Position numbers and translations under genes: made by a program
Assembly (NCBI GenBank): GCA_027491915.1
Contig: JAOZGC010000002.1
Location: 310,001 to 374,000 of the forward strand
Source of the DNA: Thermoproteota archaeon
GTDB taxonomy: Archaea > Korarchaeota > Korarchaeia > Korarchaeales > Korarchaeaceae
Length of the DNA stretch: 64,000 bases
Direction of reading: 5' to 3'
The notes under the pieces: model-generated
Database searches by the model: none
Told to the model about the DNA's origin: nothing
Seen by the model: the letters and a program-made list of their open reading frames with translations, nothing else
Part shown: positions 40,610-48,967 of the stretch, piece by piece
Position numbering within the stretch: the first letter of the stretch is position 1
Layout of the letters: the number at the start of each line of letters is the position of its first letter

Positions 40610-41956
40610 TTACCCGTAGATCCTCCCACCCGGCGGCCGGGCTATGACCCCCGAGTCGAGGAGCGCCCTCATCTGCTCCCTGGCCCTCCTTATTATCCGG
40701 TCGGCCCTCTCCAGGAGCTGAGACCTTGTCAGGTTCTCCCTGGCCACGCCCTGCTCCACGGCCTTGCTGCCCGTGGCCGCCGCCACCCTCGGGTAGACCT
40801 CCCACTCCTCCATGGTGGGGATTATGTTGTCCTCGCTTATCCCCCTCTCCTCGGCGAACCTGGCCAGCTCCTCCGCCGCCGCCGCGGCCATCTCGTCCGT
40901 TATGGTCCTGGCCTTGACGTCCAGTGCCCCCCTGAACACCGCCGGGAAGACCAGGCTGTTGTTCACCTGATTCGGGAAGTCGCTCCTCCCGGTGGCCACT
41001 ATCCTGGCGCCGGCCTCCTTGGCCTCCCACGGCCAGATCTCCGGGACGGGATTGGCCTCGGCGAAGACTATGGGATCGTCGGCCATCCTCCCAATCCACT
41101 CCTTCTTTATCACCCCGGGCCCCGGCCTTGAGGCCGCTATCACCACGTCCGCTCCCTCCAAGGCCTCCGGGATCCCGCCCTCTCTCCCCTCCGGGTTGGT
41201 CTTCATCGCCCACTCGTACTTCCAGGGGTTCTTCTCCCTGATCTCCTCCATGTCGGGTCTGTCCGACCTGAGTATCCCCCTGGAGTCCACCATTATCCAG
41301 TTCTCCGGCCTCCCGCCGGCCACCTCTATGACCCTCGCGCTGGCTATGTTGGCGGCCCCGCAGCCCACGAAGGCGATCCTGACGTCCTCCAGCCTCTTGC
41401 CGACCACTTTGAGTGCGTTTATCAGTCCGGCCAGGGTCGCGCCGGCCGTTCCCTGCTGGTCGTCGTGCCAGACGCATATCTCCGTCTCCCTGCGCAGCCT
41501 CTCCAGCACGTGGAAGCACTTCGGCGAGGATATGTCCTCAAGGTTGACGCCGCCCACGGCCGGCTCCATGGCCTTGACGACCTCCACCAACCTGTCGGGG
41601 TCCCTCTCCCTCACCGGGAGGGGGAAGGCGTCCACTCCCCCCAGGAACTTGAATATGAGCGCCTTCCCCTCCATGACGGGCAGAGACGCCTCCGGGCCTA
41701 TGTCTCCCAGCCCCAAGACCCTGGTCCCGTCGGAGACCACCACTATGGTGTTCCACCGGTTGGTGTACCTGAAGCTGAGCTCCGGGTCGTTGGATATGGC
41801 CCTGCTGACCTCGGCGACCCCCGGGGTGTACCAGACGGCGAAGTCCCTCAGGTTGTACACTGGGACCCTGGGCGCCACCTCCACCTTTCCCCCGTAGAAG
41901 TCGGCGAACTTCAAGGCGAGCTCGTACGGCACGCTCGCCTCCTCCTCCCTGCCCAT
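40610..41956 (-). CDS. Malic enzyme (NAD(P)-dependent, decarboxylating)
   Basis: Converts malate to pyruvate and carbon dioxide. The 448-residue protein has VYNLRDFAVWYTPGVAEVS, the metal/substrate region GGVNLEDISSPKCF, the HDDQQGTA block (here VWHDDQQGTAGATLAG), and the dinucleotide site FVGCGAANIASARVIEVAG, where the usual GAGAA-type glycine is a Cys. No phosphotransacetylase domain is fused, as in small archaeal forms. ATG 41956 has GGAGGTC upstream; the longer frame to 42040 crosses the CTTTTTACAG promoter region. It is divergent from NikR. Confidence 0.93.
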   Translation of the reverse strand: MGREEEASVPYELALKFADFYGGKVEVAPRVPVYNLRDFAVWYTPGVAEVSRAISNDPELSFRYTNRWNTIVVVSDGTRVLGLGDIGPEASLPVMEGKALIFKFLGGVDAFPLPVRERDPDRLVEVVKAMEPAVGGVNLEDISSPKCFHVLERLRRETEICVWHDDQQGTAGATLAGLINALKVVGKRLEDVRIAFVGCGAANIASARVIEVAGGRPENWIMVDSRGILRSDRPDMEEIREKNPWKYEWAMKTNPEGREGGIPEALEGADVVIAASRPGPGVIKKEWIGRMADDPIVFAEANPVPEIWPWEAKEAGARIVATGRSDFPNQVNNSLVFPAVFRGALDVKARTITDEMAAAAAEELARFAEERGISEDNIIPTMEEWEVYPRVAAATGSKAVEQGVARENLTRSQLLERADRIIRRAREQMRALLDSGVIARPPGGRIYG

Positions 41957-42069
41957 CCGACCGGACCTCCGGGCGACCCCCCGGACCGTCTGTAAAAAGG
42001 TTTTCCGATACCTGGGGCGGCGCCGGCCGGTAAAGGTCAATAAGCTGGGCCCCCCAGCCTCCCGGGATC

Positions 42070-42477
42070 ATGTCCACGGTCAGGCGCAGCATCTCATTTC
42101 CCGTCGACCTGCTGCGGGAGTTCGACAGGTTCTCGGAGGAGAAGGGGTATCGCAGCAGGTCGAGGGCCGTGTGCGACGCCGTGAGGTACTTCATGTCCGA
42201 GGCCGGGTGGCCCGGGGGGGACGAGGAGGTGGTCGGGGTCATATCCCTGGTCTACGACCACACCGTCCCCGGCACGACCCGGGCCATGCTGGACCTGGAG
42301 CACGATCACGAGGATCTGATAGTGTCGACGGTGCACGTGCACCTGACCCACGAGGACTGCCTGGAGGTGATAATAGTCAGGGGGAGGGCCGAGAGGGTGA
42401 GGGAGCTGGCAGACTCGCTCCAGACCATCAGGGGGGTGAAGGAGCTCAGGCTGATGAGGACCAGGGTCACGCCCTAA
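42070..42477 (+). CDS. nikR: NikR-type nickel-responsive regulator
   Basis: A 135-residue ribbon-helix-helix regulator. The N-terminus (RRSISFPVDLLREFDRF and RSRAVCDAVRYF) is the DNA-binding part; the ACT domain carries the high-affinity nickel site, read here as STVHVHLTHEDCLEVIIV with two His and the Cys, plus the His upstream in LEHDHEDL. It likely represses nickel uptake or tunes hydrogenase genes; the hyp locus at 58708-63875 is in the same window. It ends in a 4-base overlap with the convergent ArsR gene. Confidence 0.95.
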   Translation: MSTVRRSISFPVDLLREFDRFSEEKGYRSRSRAVCDAVRYFMSEAGWPGGDEEVVGVISLVYDHTVPGTTRAMLDLEHDHEDLIVSTVHVHLTHEDCLEVIIVRGRAERVRELADSLQTIRGVKELRLMRTRVTP

Positions 42478-42872
42478 GCGCCGCCGCCGTGGAACAGCTC
42501 GGAGAGCGCCTCCATGATCTCGTCAACCCGCTCCCTCTCGAGGCTGTACACCACGTACTTTCCCCTCCTCCTCTCCCTGACGAGTCCCGCCATCCTGAGG
42601 TTCGCCAGGTGGTTCGACACCAGGGACTGGTCCCTGCCTATGAGCGCCGCCAGGGTGCAGACCGGCAGGCTCGTCTGGGAGAGCATGAACAGTATCTCTA
42701 GCCTGACGTCGGCGGTGAGGGACTTAAGCCTGAGAGCGAGATCCCTAACGACCTCCCTGTCCGGGAGTTTGATCTCATTTGGGATTCCGGTGGTCGATTT
42801 CAGGGCATTTAGGCATTTCTTATCGAGAATATCGGCGAGATCTCTCCCCTCAAGGGACTTTTTAGCGATCAT
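42474..42872 (-). CDS. ArsR family winged-helix regulator
   Basis: A 132-residue regulator with the ArsR fold: SLTADVRLEILFMLSQTSLPVCTLA, then DQSLVSNHLANLRMAGLVRERRRGKYVVYSL. The Cys in PVCTL sits at a frequent metal-ligand position. Its N-terminal 35 residues carry a second Cys (DKKCLNAL), as in the paralogue at 38196. CTAAATATTAGG (42892-42903) upstream on the minus strand is a strong TATA candidate. Next to NikR, it may also sense a metal. Confidence 0.9.
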   Translation of the reverse strand: MIAKKSLEGRDLADILDKKCLNALKSTTGIPNEIKLPDREVVRDLALRLKSLTADVRLEILFMLSQTSLPVCTLAALIGRDQSLVSNHLANLRMAGLVRERRRGKYVVYSLERERVDEIMEALSELFHGGGA

Positions 42873-42938
42873 ATCCCATCGCGCCCGTTCTTCCTAATAT
42901 TTAGAAATAAACTTTCCTTTTATCGTCGATCTCTCGTC

Positions 42939-44294
42939 TCACAGTCTTTTCGCCGTTAATTCATCCCCCTGAATTGGGGAAGATGGAGGGTAGGGCTTGA
43001 CCTCCGCCTCCAGGGGGCACCCCCCACCGCACGCCGGGAACAGGGGGCAGTCCCGGCACGCCTCCCCGGCGTACCTCCTCTCCCTCAGCTCGGCGCACTT
43101 CGGGTGGTCCCATATGTCCTCCCACCGATCCCTCAGCAGGTTGCCCAGCGGGTGGAAGTAGCTCTGGCACGGTATCGCGGTCCCGTCCGGCTCCACCGCC
43201 AGGGTTATGCTGCAGGCCGAGCAGAACTTGAGTCCTGCGTCCGCGGCCAGGGGGTTGAACTCGCAGTACCTGGTGACCCCGTACCACCTGAACTCCAGGT
43301 CGAGATCCGCCGCCTCGACCATCATCTCCTCCACCGCCTCGGCCGTCCGCCCCGGATCCGGCTCGAACCACCCCCTGACCTCGATCCCCCTCCCGCTGTA
43401 TATCAACCGGTTCAGGGAGACGGCGTCCGCACCCAGGTCGGCGGCCAGCCTGGCCAGTCCCCCCACGTCCCCAACGTTCAGCGTGCTCAGGGTGGCGTTG
43501 ACGTCCACGTATATCCCCAACTCGGCCAGGTTCCTTATCCCCTGGACCGTCTCCTCCCAGCTCCCCGGGACGCCTGTTATCCTCTCGTGGACCTCCCTCC
43601 TGTGGGACTCCAGGGTGACCTGGGCGTAGTCCAGCCCGGCGTCCACCAGCTCCTCGGCCAGCCTCCTGTCGGCCAGCCTCCTCCCGTTGGTGACCAGGCC
43701 CGTTACCAGGCCGAGGGACTCCCCCCTTCTGACGAGGTCCGGGAGGTCCGGCCTGAGCGTCGGCTCACCGCCGGTGAATACCACGTTGGGCGTCCCGATC
43801 TCGGCCACCCTGTCCAGCACCCCGAACCACCCCCTAGTCCCCATCTCGCGCCCGTCGGCCGGGGACGAGCTGTAGCAGTGCACGCACCTGTTGTTGCAGG
43901 CGTACGTCAGGGCGAGGTCGAACCTGAACGGGGCCGAGGTCCGGAGGCTCCCCGGATCTACTCTCTCGAAGCCGAGGTCGGTTATGGGGCAGACTTCCTC
44001 CCCCTCCAGGAAGGCCTTCAACCTCTCCGACGTCCTCAGGAAGTCCTCCCTGGCCTTTTCCTGATCTACCCCCCTGAACCTCTTCGTCGCGAGCCTGGCC
44101 GCCTCGTCGGGGGACATTCCCCTGAGGAAGGCCTCCGCGTAGAAGGCGGCGGTCCTGTTCAGGTAGGCGGACCTCTTCGCCCCGACCACGAGCACCCCTA
44201 TCCCCGAGGGCTCCATCCTGAGGTGCACCTTCATCCCGCCGTACCTGAAGGCCTTGTACCCGGGCCCGCGGCCCCTCCGCATCCCGAACCTCAT
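42939..44294 (-). CDS. Radical SAM/SPASM peptide maturase with PqqD-like N-terminus
   Basis: A 451-residue enzyme. Residues about 40-110 (SAYLNRTAAFYAEAFLRG onward) look like a PqqD/RRE-type peptide-recognition domain. The radical SAM cluster motif is CNNRCVHC (C133, C137, C140), followed by VVFTGGEPTLRPDL. The C-terminus is a SPASM domain with CSAC, IPCQSYFHPLGNLL, and a closing set CRDCPLFPACGGGC, enough Cys for two auxiliary clusters. The ATG overlaps the stop of the upstream gene by one base (TGATG) with GGAGGTG inside its last codons. That gene ends in a cysteine-repeat tail, the obvious candidate substrate. Confidence 0.92.
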   Translation of the reverse strand: MRFGMRRGRGPGYKAFRYGGMKVHLRMEPSGIGVLVVGAKRSAYLNRTAAFYAEAFLRGMSPDEAARLATKRFRGVDQEKAREDFLRTSERLKAFLEGEEVCPITDLGFERVDPGSLRTSAPFRFDLALTYACNNRCVHCYSSSPADGREMGTRGWFGVLDRVAEIGTPNVVFTGGEPTLRPDLPDLVRRGESLGLVTGLVTNGRRLADRRLAEELVDAGLDYAQVTLESHRREVHERITGVPGSWEETVQGIRNLAELGIYVDVNATLSTLNVGDVGGLARLAADLGADAVSLNRLIYSGRGIEVRGWFEPDPGRTAEAVEEMMVEAADLDLEFRWYGVTRYCEFNPLAADAGLKFCSACSITLAVEPDGTAIPCQSYFHPLGNLLRDRWEDIWDHPKCAELRERRYAGEACRDCPLFPACGGGCPLEAEVKPYPPSSPIQGDELTAKRL

Positions 44295-46045
44295 CACCCG
44301 GCACCTCCCCCGGCGCACGCGCACGCGCAGCTGACGCAGGCGCACGCGCACGCGCAGCTGACGCAGGCGCAGACGCACGAGCTGGCGGACGCCCTGGCCC
44401 TCCTGGTTGATCGGATCCTGCTCCTAGGGATTATCAGGGAGGCCACCCTGTCGGCCACTCCCTCGACGGCCTGGGAGACCGAGGAGGAGAACCTCTCTAT
44501 GGAGGTGGCTATCCCGTCGGCCGCCCTCTCTATCCCCACGACGACCTGCCCTGCCCCCCTCTCGACCGACCCGACCGGCTCGGGGGTCCCCGGTCCGGCG
44601 GTCTCCCCTCCCGTTCCCCCCTCGCGCCCCGCCCCGGACGCCCCGACCGTCCGGACCGACGGCCCCTGGATCGGCGCGGAGGGGGGAGGAGGCGGGACGT
44701 CGAACCACCACCAGCTCCCCCGAGGGACGAGTACGTACCCTCCCTCCTCCGACTCAGGCCTCATGGCCCGGCGCAGGTGGGCCCTGAATCTCTTGTCCAC
44801 CACGAGCCAGTCTATGTTCTGCTCGACGAGCCTCGCCCTTTCCTCCTGGGGAGACTCCCCTATCTCCCTCCAAATCTTCGCTATCTTCTCCCTGTAGAAC
44901 CTGAGGGTCTCCCCCCTCGAGAACCCGGCCATCTTGTCCTCGACCCTCCTGTGTATGGCCTTGACCACCCTGGCCGCGCAGGGGACGTCCAGGCCGTCCC
45001 CGGGCCTGACGCACTTCAGTAGGAGCTTCTCGTAGTAGCGCCTCGGCCTCTCCTCCCCCTTCTCCAACCTCAGGGGGTCGATCCCCAGGACCCTCAGCTC
45101 GCCCCTCATCGCCATGGGCACTATGATCGCGGAGAAGAGCCTCCCGTAGTCCGGTCGGCCCGGCCTCTCCAGCTCCGACAGGTAGACCACCTCGGCCGGG
45201 AGGAGCCTCTTCTGGGCTCCCAGGGCCTCGATCCCGAACCAGGGCTCCTCGTACTCCCCCCACCCGGCCGACTTGATCGCCTTATATCCCGAGTACGCGA
45301 GAGCCCCGACGGCCAGCAGGACGACGGCGAGGAACGCGAGGCCGAGCGCCACCTCGGCCGGCTCGAGTTCTCCTCCCGGCGGCCGAGCGTACCTCTGCAT
45401 GTACTCGGCCGGGAAGCTCACCCCGACCGTGATGTTCTCCCCGGGGTTCAGGTCCTCCCTCTCCCAGTATAGGTACAGCCTCCCATCCGTAGTCCCCGCG
45501 CCGTCGTAGTCCGGCTGGTTGAGGACCTCGTCCCTCCCGACCCCGGCCGGGAGGACGATCGAGAGCCTCAGGTCCCTGATCGGGGCGTCCTCGAACCAGG
45601 ACGGGGTGAACTTCAGGCCGACGTTGCCCGGGTTGGTCTCGTCCTCGTAGACGAAGTCCGGCACGGCGGCCTCTATCAGAAACGTCCTAGATTGGCCGGC
45701 CTCTATGGGCTCCGAGGGGTGTATTTCCACCGCGTAGTATCCTCCCTCCTCTATCTCGGAGAAGTCCACCTCCCTCAACCCTTCGGGCCAGGCCTCGTAG
45801 GCGTACAGGACCTCGAACCCGCCTTTCGGCATCCCCACCCTGACGAACCTGGATATGCTCCCGCTGTCCACCCGGACGGTCAGGTTGTAGAACAGGAAGA
45901 CGGTCGCGTTGGGTTGGACGTCCAGCCTGACGTACTCCCTCAGGATCTCGTACGAGAGACGGCGCGCGCCGGGCGAGCCCAGGACCGGGCCGGCCGCCAG
46001 TGCGGCGACCAGCGCGACGGAAGCCACCCTCCGGAAGTCGCCCAT
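44294..46045 (-). CDS. DUF2207-like membrane protein with a C-terminal cysteine-repeat tail
   Basis: A 583-residue protein. A signal peptide (about 1-23) leads to an extracytoplasmic beta domain (about 30-230), one membrane helix (about 237-258), and a cytoplasmic region with a winged-helix-like part (about 265-430). A Pro/Gly-rich linker and an amphipathic helix (about 500-545) follow. The last 29 residues hold ten Cys: two copies of CVSCACACA after a shorter CVCA unit, then GGGAG. Bacterial DUF2207/TPM-type proteins often end in Gly-rich tails; this one is cysteine-rich instead. Topology puts the tail in the cytoplasm, where the co-translated radical SAM enzyme can reach it. Family assignment is moderate. 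Confidence 0.82.
   Translation of the reverse strand: MGDFRRVASVALVAALAAGPVLGSPGARRLSYEILREYVRLDVQPNATVFLFYNLTVRVDSGSISRFVRVGMPKGGFEVLYAYEAWPEGLREVDFSEIEEGGYYAVEIHPSEPIEAGQSRTFLIEAAVPDFVYEDETNPGNVGLKFTPSWFEDAPIRDLRLSIVLPAGVGRDEVLNQPDYDGAGTTDGRLYLYWEREDLNPGENITVGVSFPAEYMQRYARPPGGELEPAEVALGLAFLAVVLLAVGALAYSGYKAIKSAGWGEYEEPWFGIEALGAQKRLLPAEVVYLSELERPGRPDYGRLFSAIIVPMAMRGELRVLGIDPLRLEKGEERPRRYYEKLLLKCVRPGDGLDVPCAARVVKAIHRRVEDKMAGFSRGETLRFYREKIAKIWREIGESPQEERARLVEQNIDWLVVDKRFRAHLRRAMRPESEEGGYVLVPRGSWWWFDVPPPPPSAPIQGPSVRTVGASGAGREGGTGGETAGPGTPEPVGSVERGAGQVVVGIERAADGIATSIERFSSSVSQAVEGVADRVASLIIPRSRIRSTRRARASASSCVCACVSCACACACVSCACACAGGGAG
44313..44366. repeat. Two exact tandem copies of a 27-base unit encoding the Cys tail
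   Basis: Bases 44313-44339 are repeated exactly at 44340-44366. The period is nine codons and keeps the frame. Much of the unit alternates purine and pyrimidine (GCGCACGCGCACGCGCA), which can favour Z-DNA and slippage. Confidence 0.95.
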
Positions 46046-46068
46046 TCCCCGTCCGCCCCGGACCGGTC

Positions 46069-46077
46069 GAATTTAAC
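46069..46077 (-). promoter_or_regulatory. TATA box of the Cys-tail operon
   Basis: On the minus strand the sequence reads GGTTAAATT about 27 bases upstream of ATG 46045, matching the archaeal TATA-box position for a leaderless transcript. Confidence 0.5.
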
Positions 46078-46477
46078 CTTCCCCGGGGCCGACTACCCCC
46101 AGTCCCCTGGCCCTGGCCTTGTTCGCCATGTCCCCGTCGAAGGTCGCAACCGGCAGGAACAGCCTCTCGGCGGCCGCGAGGATCGCCTCGTCCTCCACCT
46201 CTCCCGGATCTTCCGAGCGGATCACCGCGTCCATCAGGTCCTCCGCGGTCGTGGGAACCACCTCGACCTCGTCCCTAGACAAGAGCCCGAGCAACAACCT
46301 CCTCGCCTCCTTCCACCTGACTCCCGCCCCCCTTAGGAACCAGAGGAATTCCAAGATCGCGATCGTCGGGATGTACCACCCTTTCAGTCCGCCGAGCAGG
46401 GAGATGGCCTCTTCGTGCTCGGCCTGGTCCGAGAAAGCGGCGTAGACCAGGACGTTGGTGTCTATCACCGCTTCCAC
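46073..46477 (-). CDS. PIN domain ribonuclease (VapC-like toxin)
   Basis: A 134-residue PIN domain protein. The acidic metal-binding residues are in VIDTNVLVYAA (Asp), the Glu in AILEFLWFLR, EDEAILAAA and ATFDGDMANKA. VapC toxins cleave RNA. The GTG start comes 4 bases after the stop of a small AbrB-like gene, the standard antitoxin-toxin order. The pair lies directly downstream of the pyruvate oxidoreductase genes on the same strand. Confidence 0.9.
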   Translation of the reverse strand: MEAVIDTNVLVYAAFSDQAEHEEAISLLGGLKGWYIPTIAILEFLWFLRGAGVRWKEARRLLLGLLSRDEVEVVPTTAEDLMDAVIRSEDPGEVEDEAILAAAERLFLPVATFDGDMANKARARGLGVVGPGEG

Positions 46478-46481
46478 GGCC

Positions 46482-46691
46482 TCACCATCCCCTGGCCCCG
46501 GAGGCGGATATGAGATCTATGTCCCCCACCTCCACCTTCCTGCCAAGCTCCGCCGGCGAGAAGTCGCACTCCACCGGCCTCAGGATCACCTCCCCTCCCC
46601 GGAGCAGGTCCACCTCCACCAGAGGCCGGGAAGAGAGGAGGGCGCGGGCCCCCGGGGGTAGGGCCGCGACCGCCGACCGCGATCTCCTCAC
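46482..46691 (-). CDS. AbrB-like antitoxin (VapB-type)
   Basis: A 69-residue protein beginning at GTG 46691, with GAGGAGGTGG upstream. RSAVAALPPGARALLS and PLVEVDLLRGGEVILRPVE follow the swapped-hairpin AbrB pattern (strand, PxxxR, then LVEVxxxxGxVxLRPV), and the C-terminal 25 residues would wrap the toxin. It starts 8 bases after porB ends and stops 4 bases before the PIN gene. It is short and divergent, so the assignment relies partly on context. Confidence 0.7.
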   Translation of the reverse strand: MRRSRSAVAALPPGARALLSSRPLVEVDLLRGGEVILRPVECDFSPAELGRKVEVGDIDLISASGARGW

Positions 46692-46699
46692 CCACCTCC

Positions 46700-47698
46700 T
46701 CAGAACCCGGCCCTCCTCAGCAGGAGTTCCCACTCCCTGTCCACCCACTCCTGGAACCTTTCCACCATCCACTCGCTGCCGGGCCTGAGCATGTGGGCGA
46801 ACCTCCTCTGGGTCTTGAGGTACTCGACGGCGGGCTTCTTCTTGGAGGGATCCCTCGCTATGGCCAGGCTCGGACCGGTAAGCCTCCACTCGACCCCGTC
46901 TATCACCTCGAACAGCGGGAAGACGCACGTCTCGACCGCCAACCTGGCTATCTCTATGGACTTCTCTGGCGGGGAGTACCAACCCCTGTTGCAGGTGGCG
47001 AAAGCCCTTATGAAGGCCGGCCCGTCGGCCTCCAGCCCCCTCCTCACCTTGACCACAGTGTCGTTCCAGTAGGCCGGGGAGACCGTGGCCACGTACGGTA
47101 TCCTGTGGGCCGCGACTATGTCCACCAGGGGCTTCTTGTCCAGGGTCTTCCCCGGGACCACCCTGCCGGCCGGCGTGGTGGTGGTCCAGGCGCCGAAGGG
47201 GGTGCTCCCCGACCTCTGTATCCCCGTGTTCATGTAAGCCTCGTTGTCGTACAGCACGTAGAGGAACTTGTGTCCCCTCTCCATGGCCCCCGAGAGGGCC
47301 TGGAGTCCTATGTCGTAGGTGCCTCCGTCGCCGCCGAACACCACCACGTCGTAGTCGATCTCGACGTCCGGATCCGAGTCGAACCTACCGTCCTTTGCGA
47401 GCTTCCTCCTGGCGGTCTCAATCCCCGAGGCCACGGCGGCCGCGTTCTCGAACGCGTTGTGGGCCCACGGGACGGCCCAGGCCGTGTACGGGAATATGGT
47501 CGTCGCGACCTCCAGGCACCCGGTGGCGTTCACCACGACCACCGGCTTCCTGGCCGCCATGAAGACCTGCCTGACCAGGGTCCCGGCGACGCACCCGGCG
47601 CAGAGCCTGTGGCCCGGGGTTATACCGGGGGTCTCCGCGGCCCTCTTGGCCAGCTCCCTTATGTTCGGGACCCAGGGCTTCCCCTCACCGCCGGCCAT
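46700..47698 (-). CDS. porB: Pyruvate:ferredoxin oxidoreductase beta subunit
   Basis: The 332-residue TPP-binding subunit. GHRLCAGCVAG and VNATGCLEVATTIFP give the conserved Cys for the proximal [4Fe-4S] cluster, with a further Cys in FATCNRGW. FGGDGGTYDIGLQALSGA is the TPP/Mg motif and NEAYMNTGIQRSGSTP the following loop. The ATG overlaps the porA stop as TGATG. The apparent 652-residue frame is an artefact of antisense reading through porA. With PorG, PorD and PorA it oxidises pyruvate to acetyl-CoA. Confidence 0.96.
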   Translation of the reverse strand: MAGGEGKPWVPNIRELAKRAAETPGITPGHRLCAGCVAGTLVRQVFMAARKPVVVVNATGCLEVATTIFPYTAWAVPWAHNAFENAAAVASGIETARRKLAKDGRFDSDPDVEIDYDVVVFGGDGGTYDIGLQALSGAMERGHKFLYVLYDNEAYMNTGIQRSGSTPFGAWTTTTPAGRVVPGKTLDKKPLVDIVAAHRIPYVATVSPAYWNDTVVKVRRGLEADGPAFIRAFATCNRGWYSPPEKSIEIARLAVETCVFPLFEVIDGVEWRLTGPSLAIARDPSKKKPAVEYLKTQRRFAHMLRPGSEWMVERFQEWVDREWELLLRRAGF

Positions 47699-48954
47699 CA
47701 CTCCCTCACCCCCGCCAGATCGACCCGCGGCCTCTCGGTCTCCTCCCTCGTCTCCAGGACCTCCAGGAAGATCTTCTTGAGGAGCCTCGGGGGCATGTCT
47801 CTCCCGCCGAGCCCGTACACGTACCCCCTCACCGGGGGTCTGTCTCCCAGCCCGTAGAGGGCCGACCTGACCTCCGAGAAGAGGGGGCCTCCCTCGGCCC
47901 CGAAGCTGGCGCTCCTGTCGAGCACCCCCACCGAGGCCGCCCCTGACAGGGCCCGGCGCACCCTGTCCCCCGGGAACGGCCTGAACACCCTCAGCCTTAT
48001 GGAGCCGACCCTCTTTCCCTCCTCCCTGAGCTCGTCGACAACGGCCTTGGCCGTCCCCATGGTCGACCCGAGCCCCACCACCACGGCGTCGGCGTCCTCC
48101 GTCCTGTACGGATCCAGGAATCCGTCTCCGTAGCTCCTGCCGCTGATCTCCGCGTACTCCCTGTGGACCGACTCTATCACGTCGAACGCCCTCCCCATGG
48201 CCTCCAGCTGCTGGGCCTTGTGCTCGAAGTAGTAGTCGTAGAGGTCCAGCGGGCCGAATGAGATCGGGTACTTGGGATTCAGCATCATGGGGACGGCCTT
48301 GTCGCCGTATATGTCCGGTATCCTTATCCTGGCGATCTTCCTGTATCCGACGAACTCCCCCACGACCTCGTCCGGGAGCATCCACACGTTCTGGAGGGTG
48401 TGGGATATGAGGAACCCGTCCAACATGACCATGACCGGGAGCAGGACGTCCTCGTGCTCTGATATCCTGAACGCCTGTATGACGTTGTCGTATGCCTCCT
48501 GGGCGTCCTCGCTGTATACCTGTATCCACCCGGAGTCCCTGGCTCCCATGGAATCGCTGTGATCGCAGTGGATGTTTATCGGCGCGCTGAGGGCCCGGTT
48601 GGCCACCGCCATGACCATGGGGGTCCTGTTTGAGGCCACTATGTAGAGTATCTCCCACATCAGGGCCAGACCGTTGGCGGCGGTCGCCGTGAACGCCCTG
48701 GCCCCTGCTATGGCCGCCCCCCAGGCCGCGCTCAGGGCGCTGTGCTCGCTCTCGACCCTTATCATCTCAGCGTCCATCTCCCCGTTGTTGATGAACTCGG
48801 CGATCCTCTCGACTATTATGGTCTGAGGGGTTATGGGGAAGGCGGAGACCACGTCCACCCTGCTCTGCCTGGCGGCCCAGGCGACGGCCTCGTCTCCGTT
48901 GACCGCCCTGACCACCTGGCCAGCTCCCCGCTCGACCACCACCATCTCAATCAC
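47698..48954 (-). CDS. porA: Pyruvate:ferredoxin oxidoreductase alpha subunit
   Basis: The 418-residue alpha subunit carries the pyrimidine-binding domain (SAFPITPQTIIVERI, VESEHSALSAAWGAA, FTATAANGLALMWE) and the transketolase C-terminal-like domain (VVVGLGSTMGTAKAVVDEL). THR-like loop residues around NRALSAPINIHCDHSD bind pyruvate and CoA. The GTG start is 13 bases after porD. Alternative ATG 48945 is nearby. Substrate could be another 2-oxoacid, but IHCDHSD is typical of pyruvate enzymes. Confidence 0.95.
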   Translation of the reverse strand: MIEMVVVERGAGQVVRAVNGDEAVAWAARQSRVDVVSAFPITPQTIIVERIAEFINNGEMDAEMIRVESEHSALSAAWGAAIAGARAFTATAANGLALMWEILYIVASNRTPMVMAVANRALSAPINIHCDHSDSMGARDSGWIQVYSEDAQEAYDNVIQAFRISEHEDVLLPVMVMLDGFLISHTLQNVWMLPDEVVGEFVGYRKIARIRIPDIYGDKAVPMMLNPKYPISFGPLDLYDYYFEHKAQQLEAMGRAFDVIESVHREYAEISGRSYGDGFLDPYRTEDADAVVVGLGSTMGTAKAVVDELREEGKRVGSIRLRVFRPFPGDRVRRALSGAASVGVLDRSASFGAEGGPLFSEVRSALYGLGDRPPVRGYVYGLGGRDMPPRLLKKIFLEVLETREETERPRVDLAGVRE

Positions 48955-48967
48955 CCCGTCTCACTCC

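Noticed and set aside
44313-44366. Possible CRISPR-like repeat
   Set aside because: The two copies are directly adjacent without spacers and lie inside a coding sequence.
42939-44378. Longer radical SAM protein with an Arg-rich N-terminus (28 extra residues)
   Set aside because: The extra part is an out-of-frame reading of the cysteine-repeat tail DNA; the ATG at 44294 has a good ribosome-binding site and begins the normal sequence.
46700-48658. 652-residue version of the pyruvate oxidoreductase beta subunit
   Set aside because: The extra part is out-of-frame reading of porA; the family start is ATG 47698.
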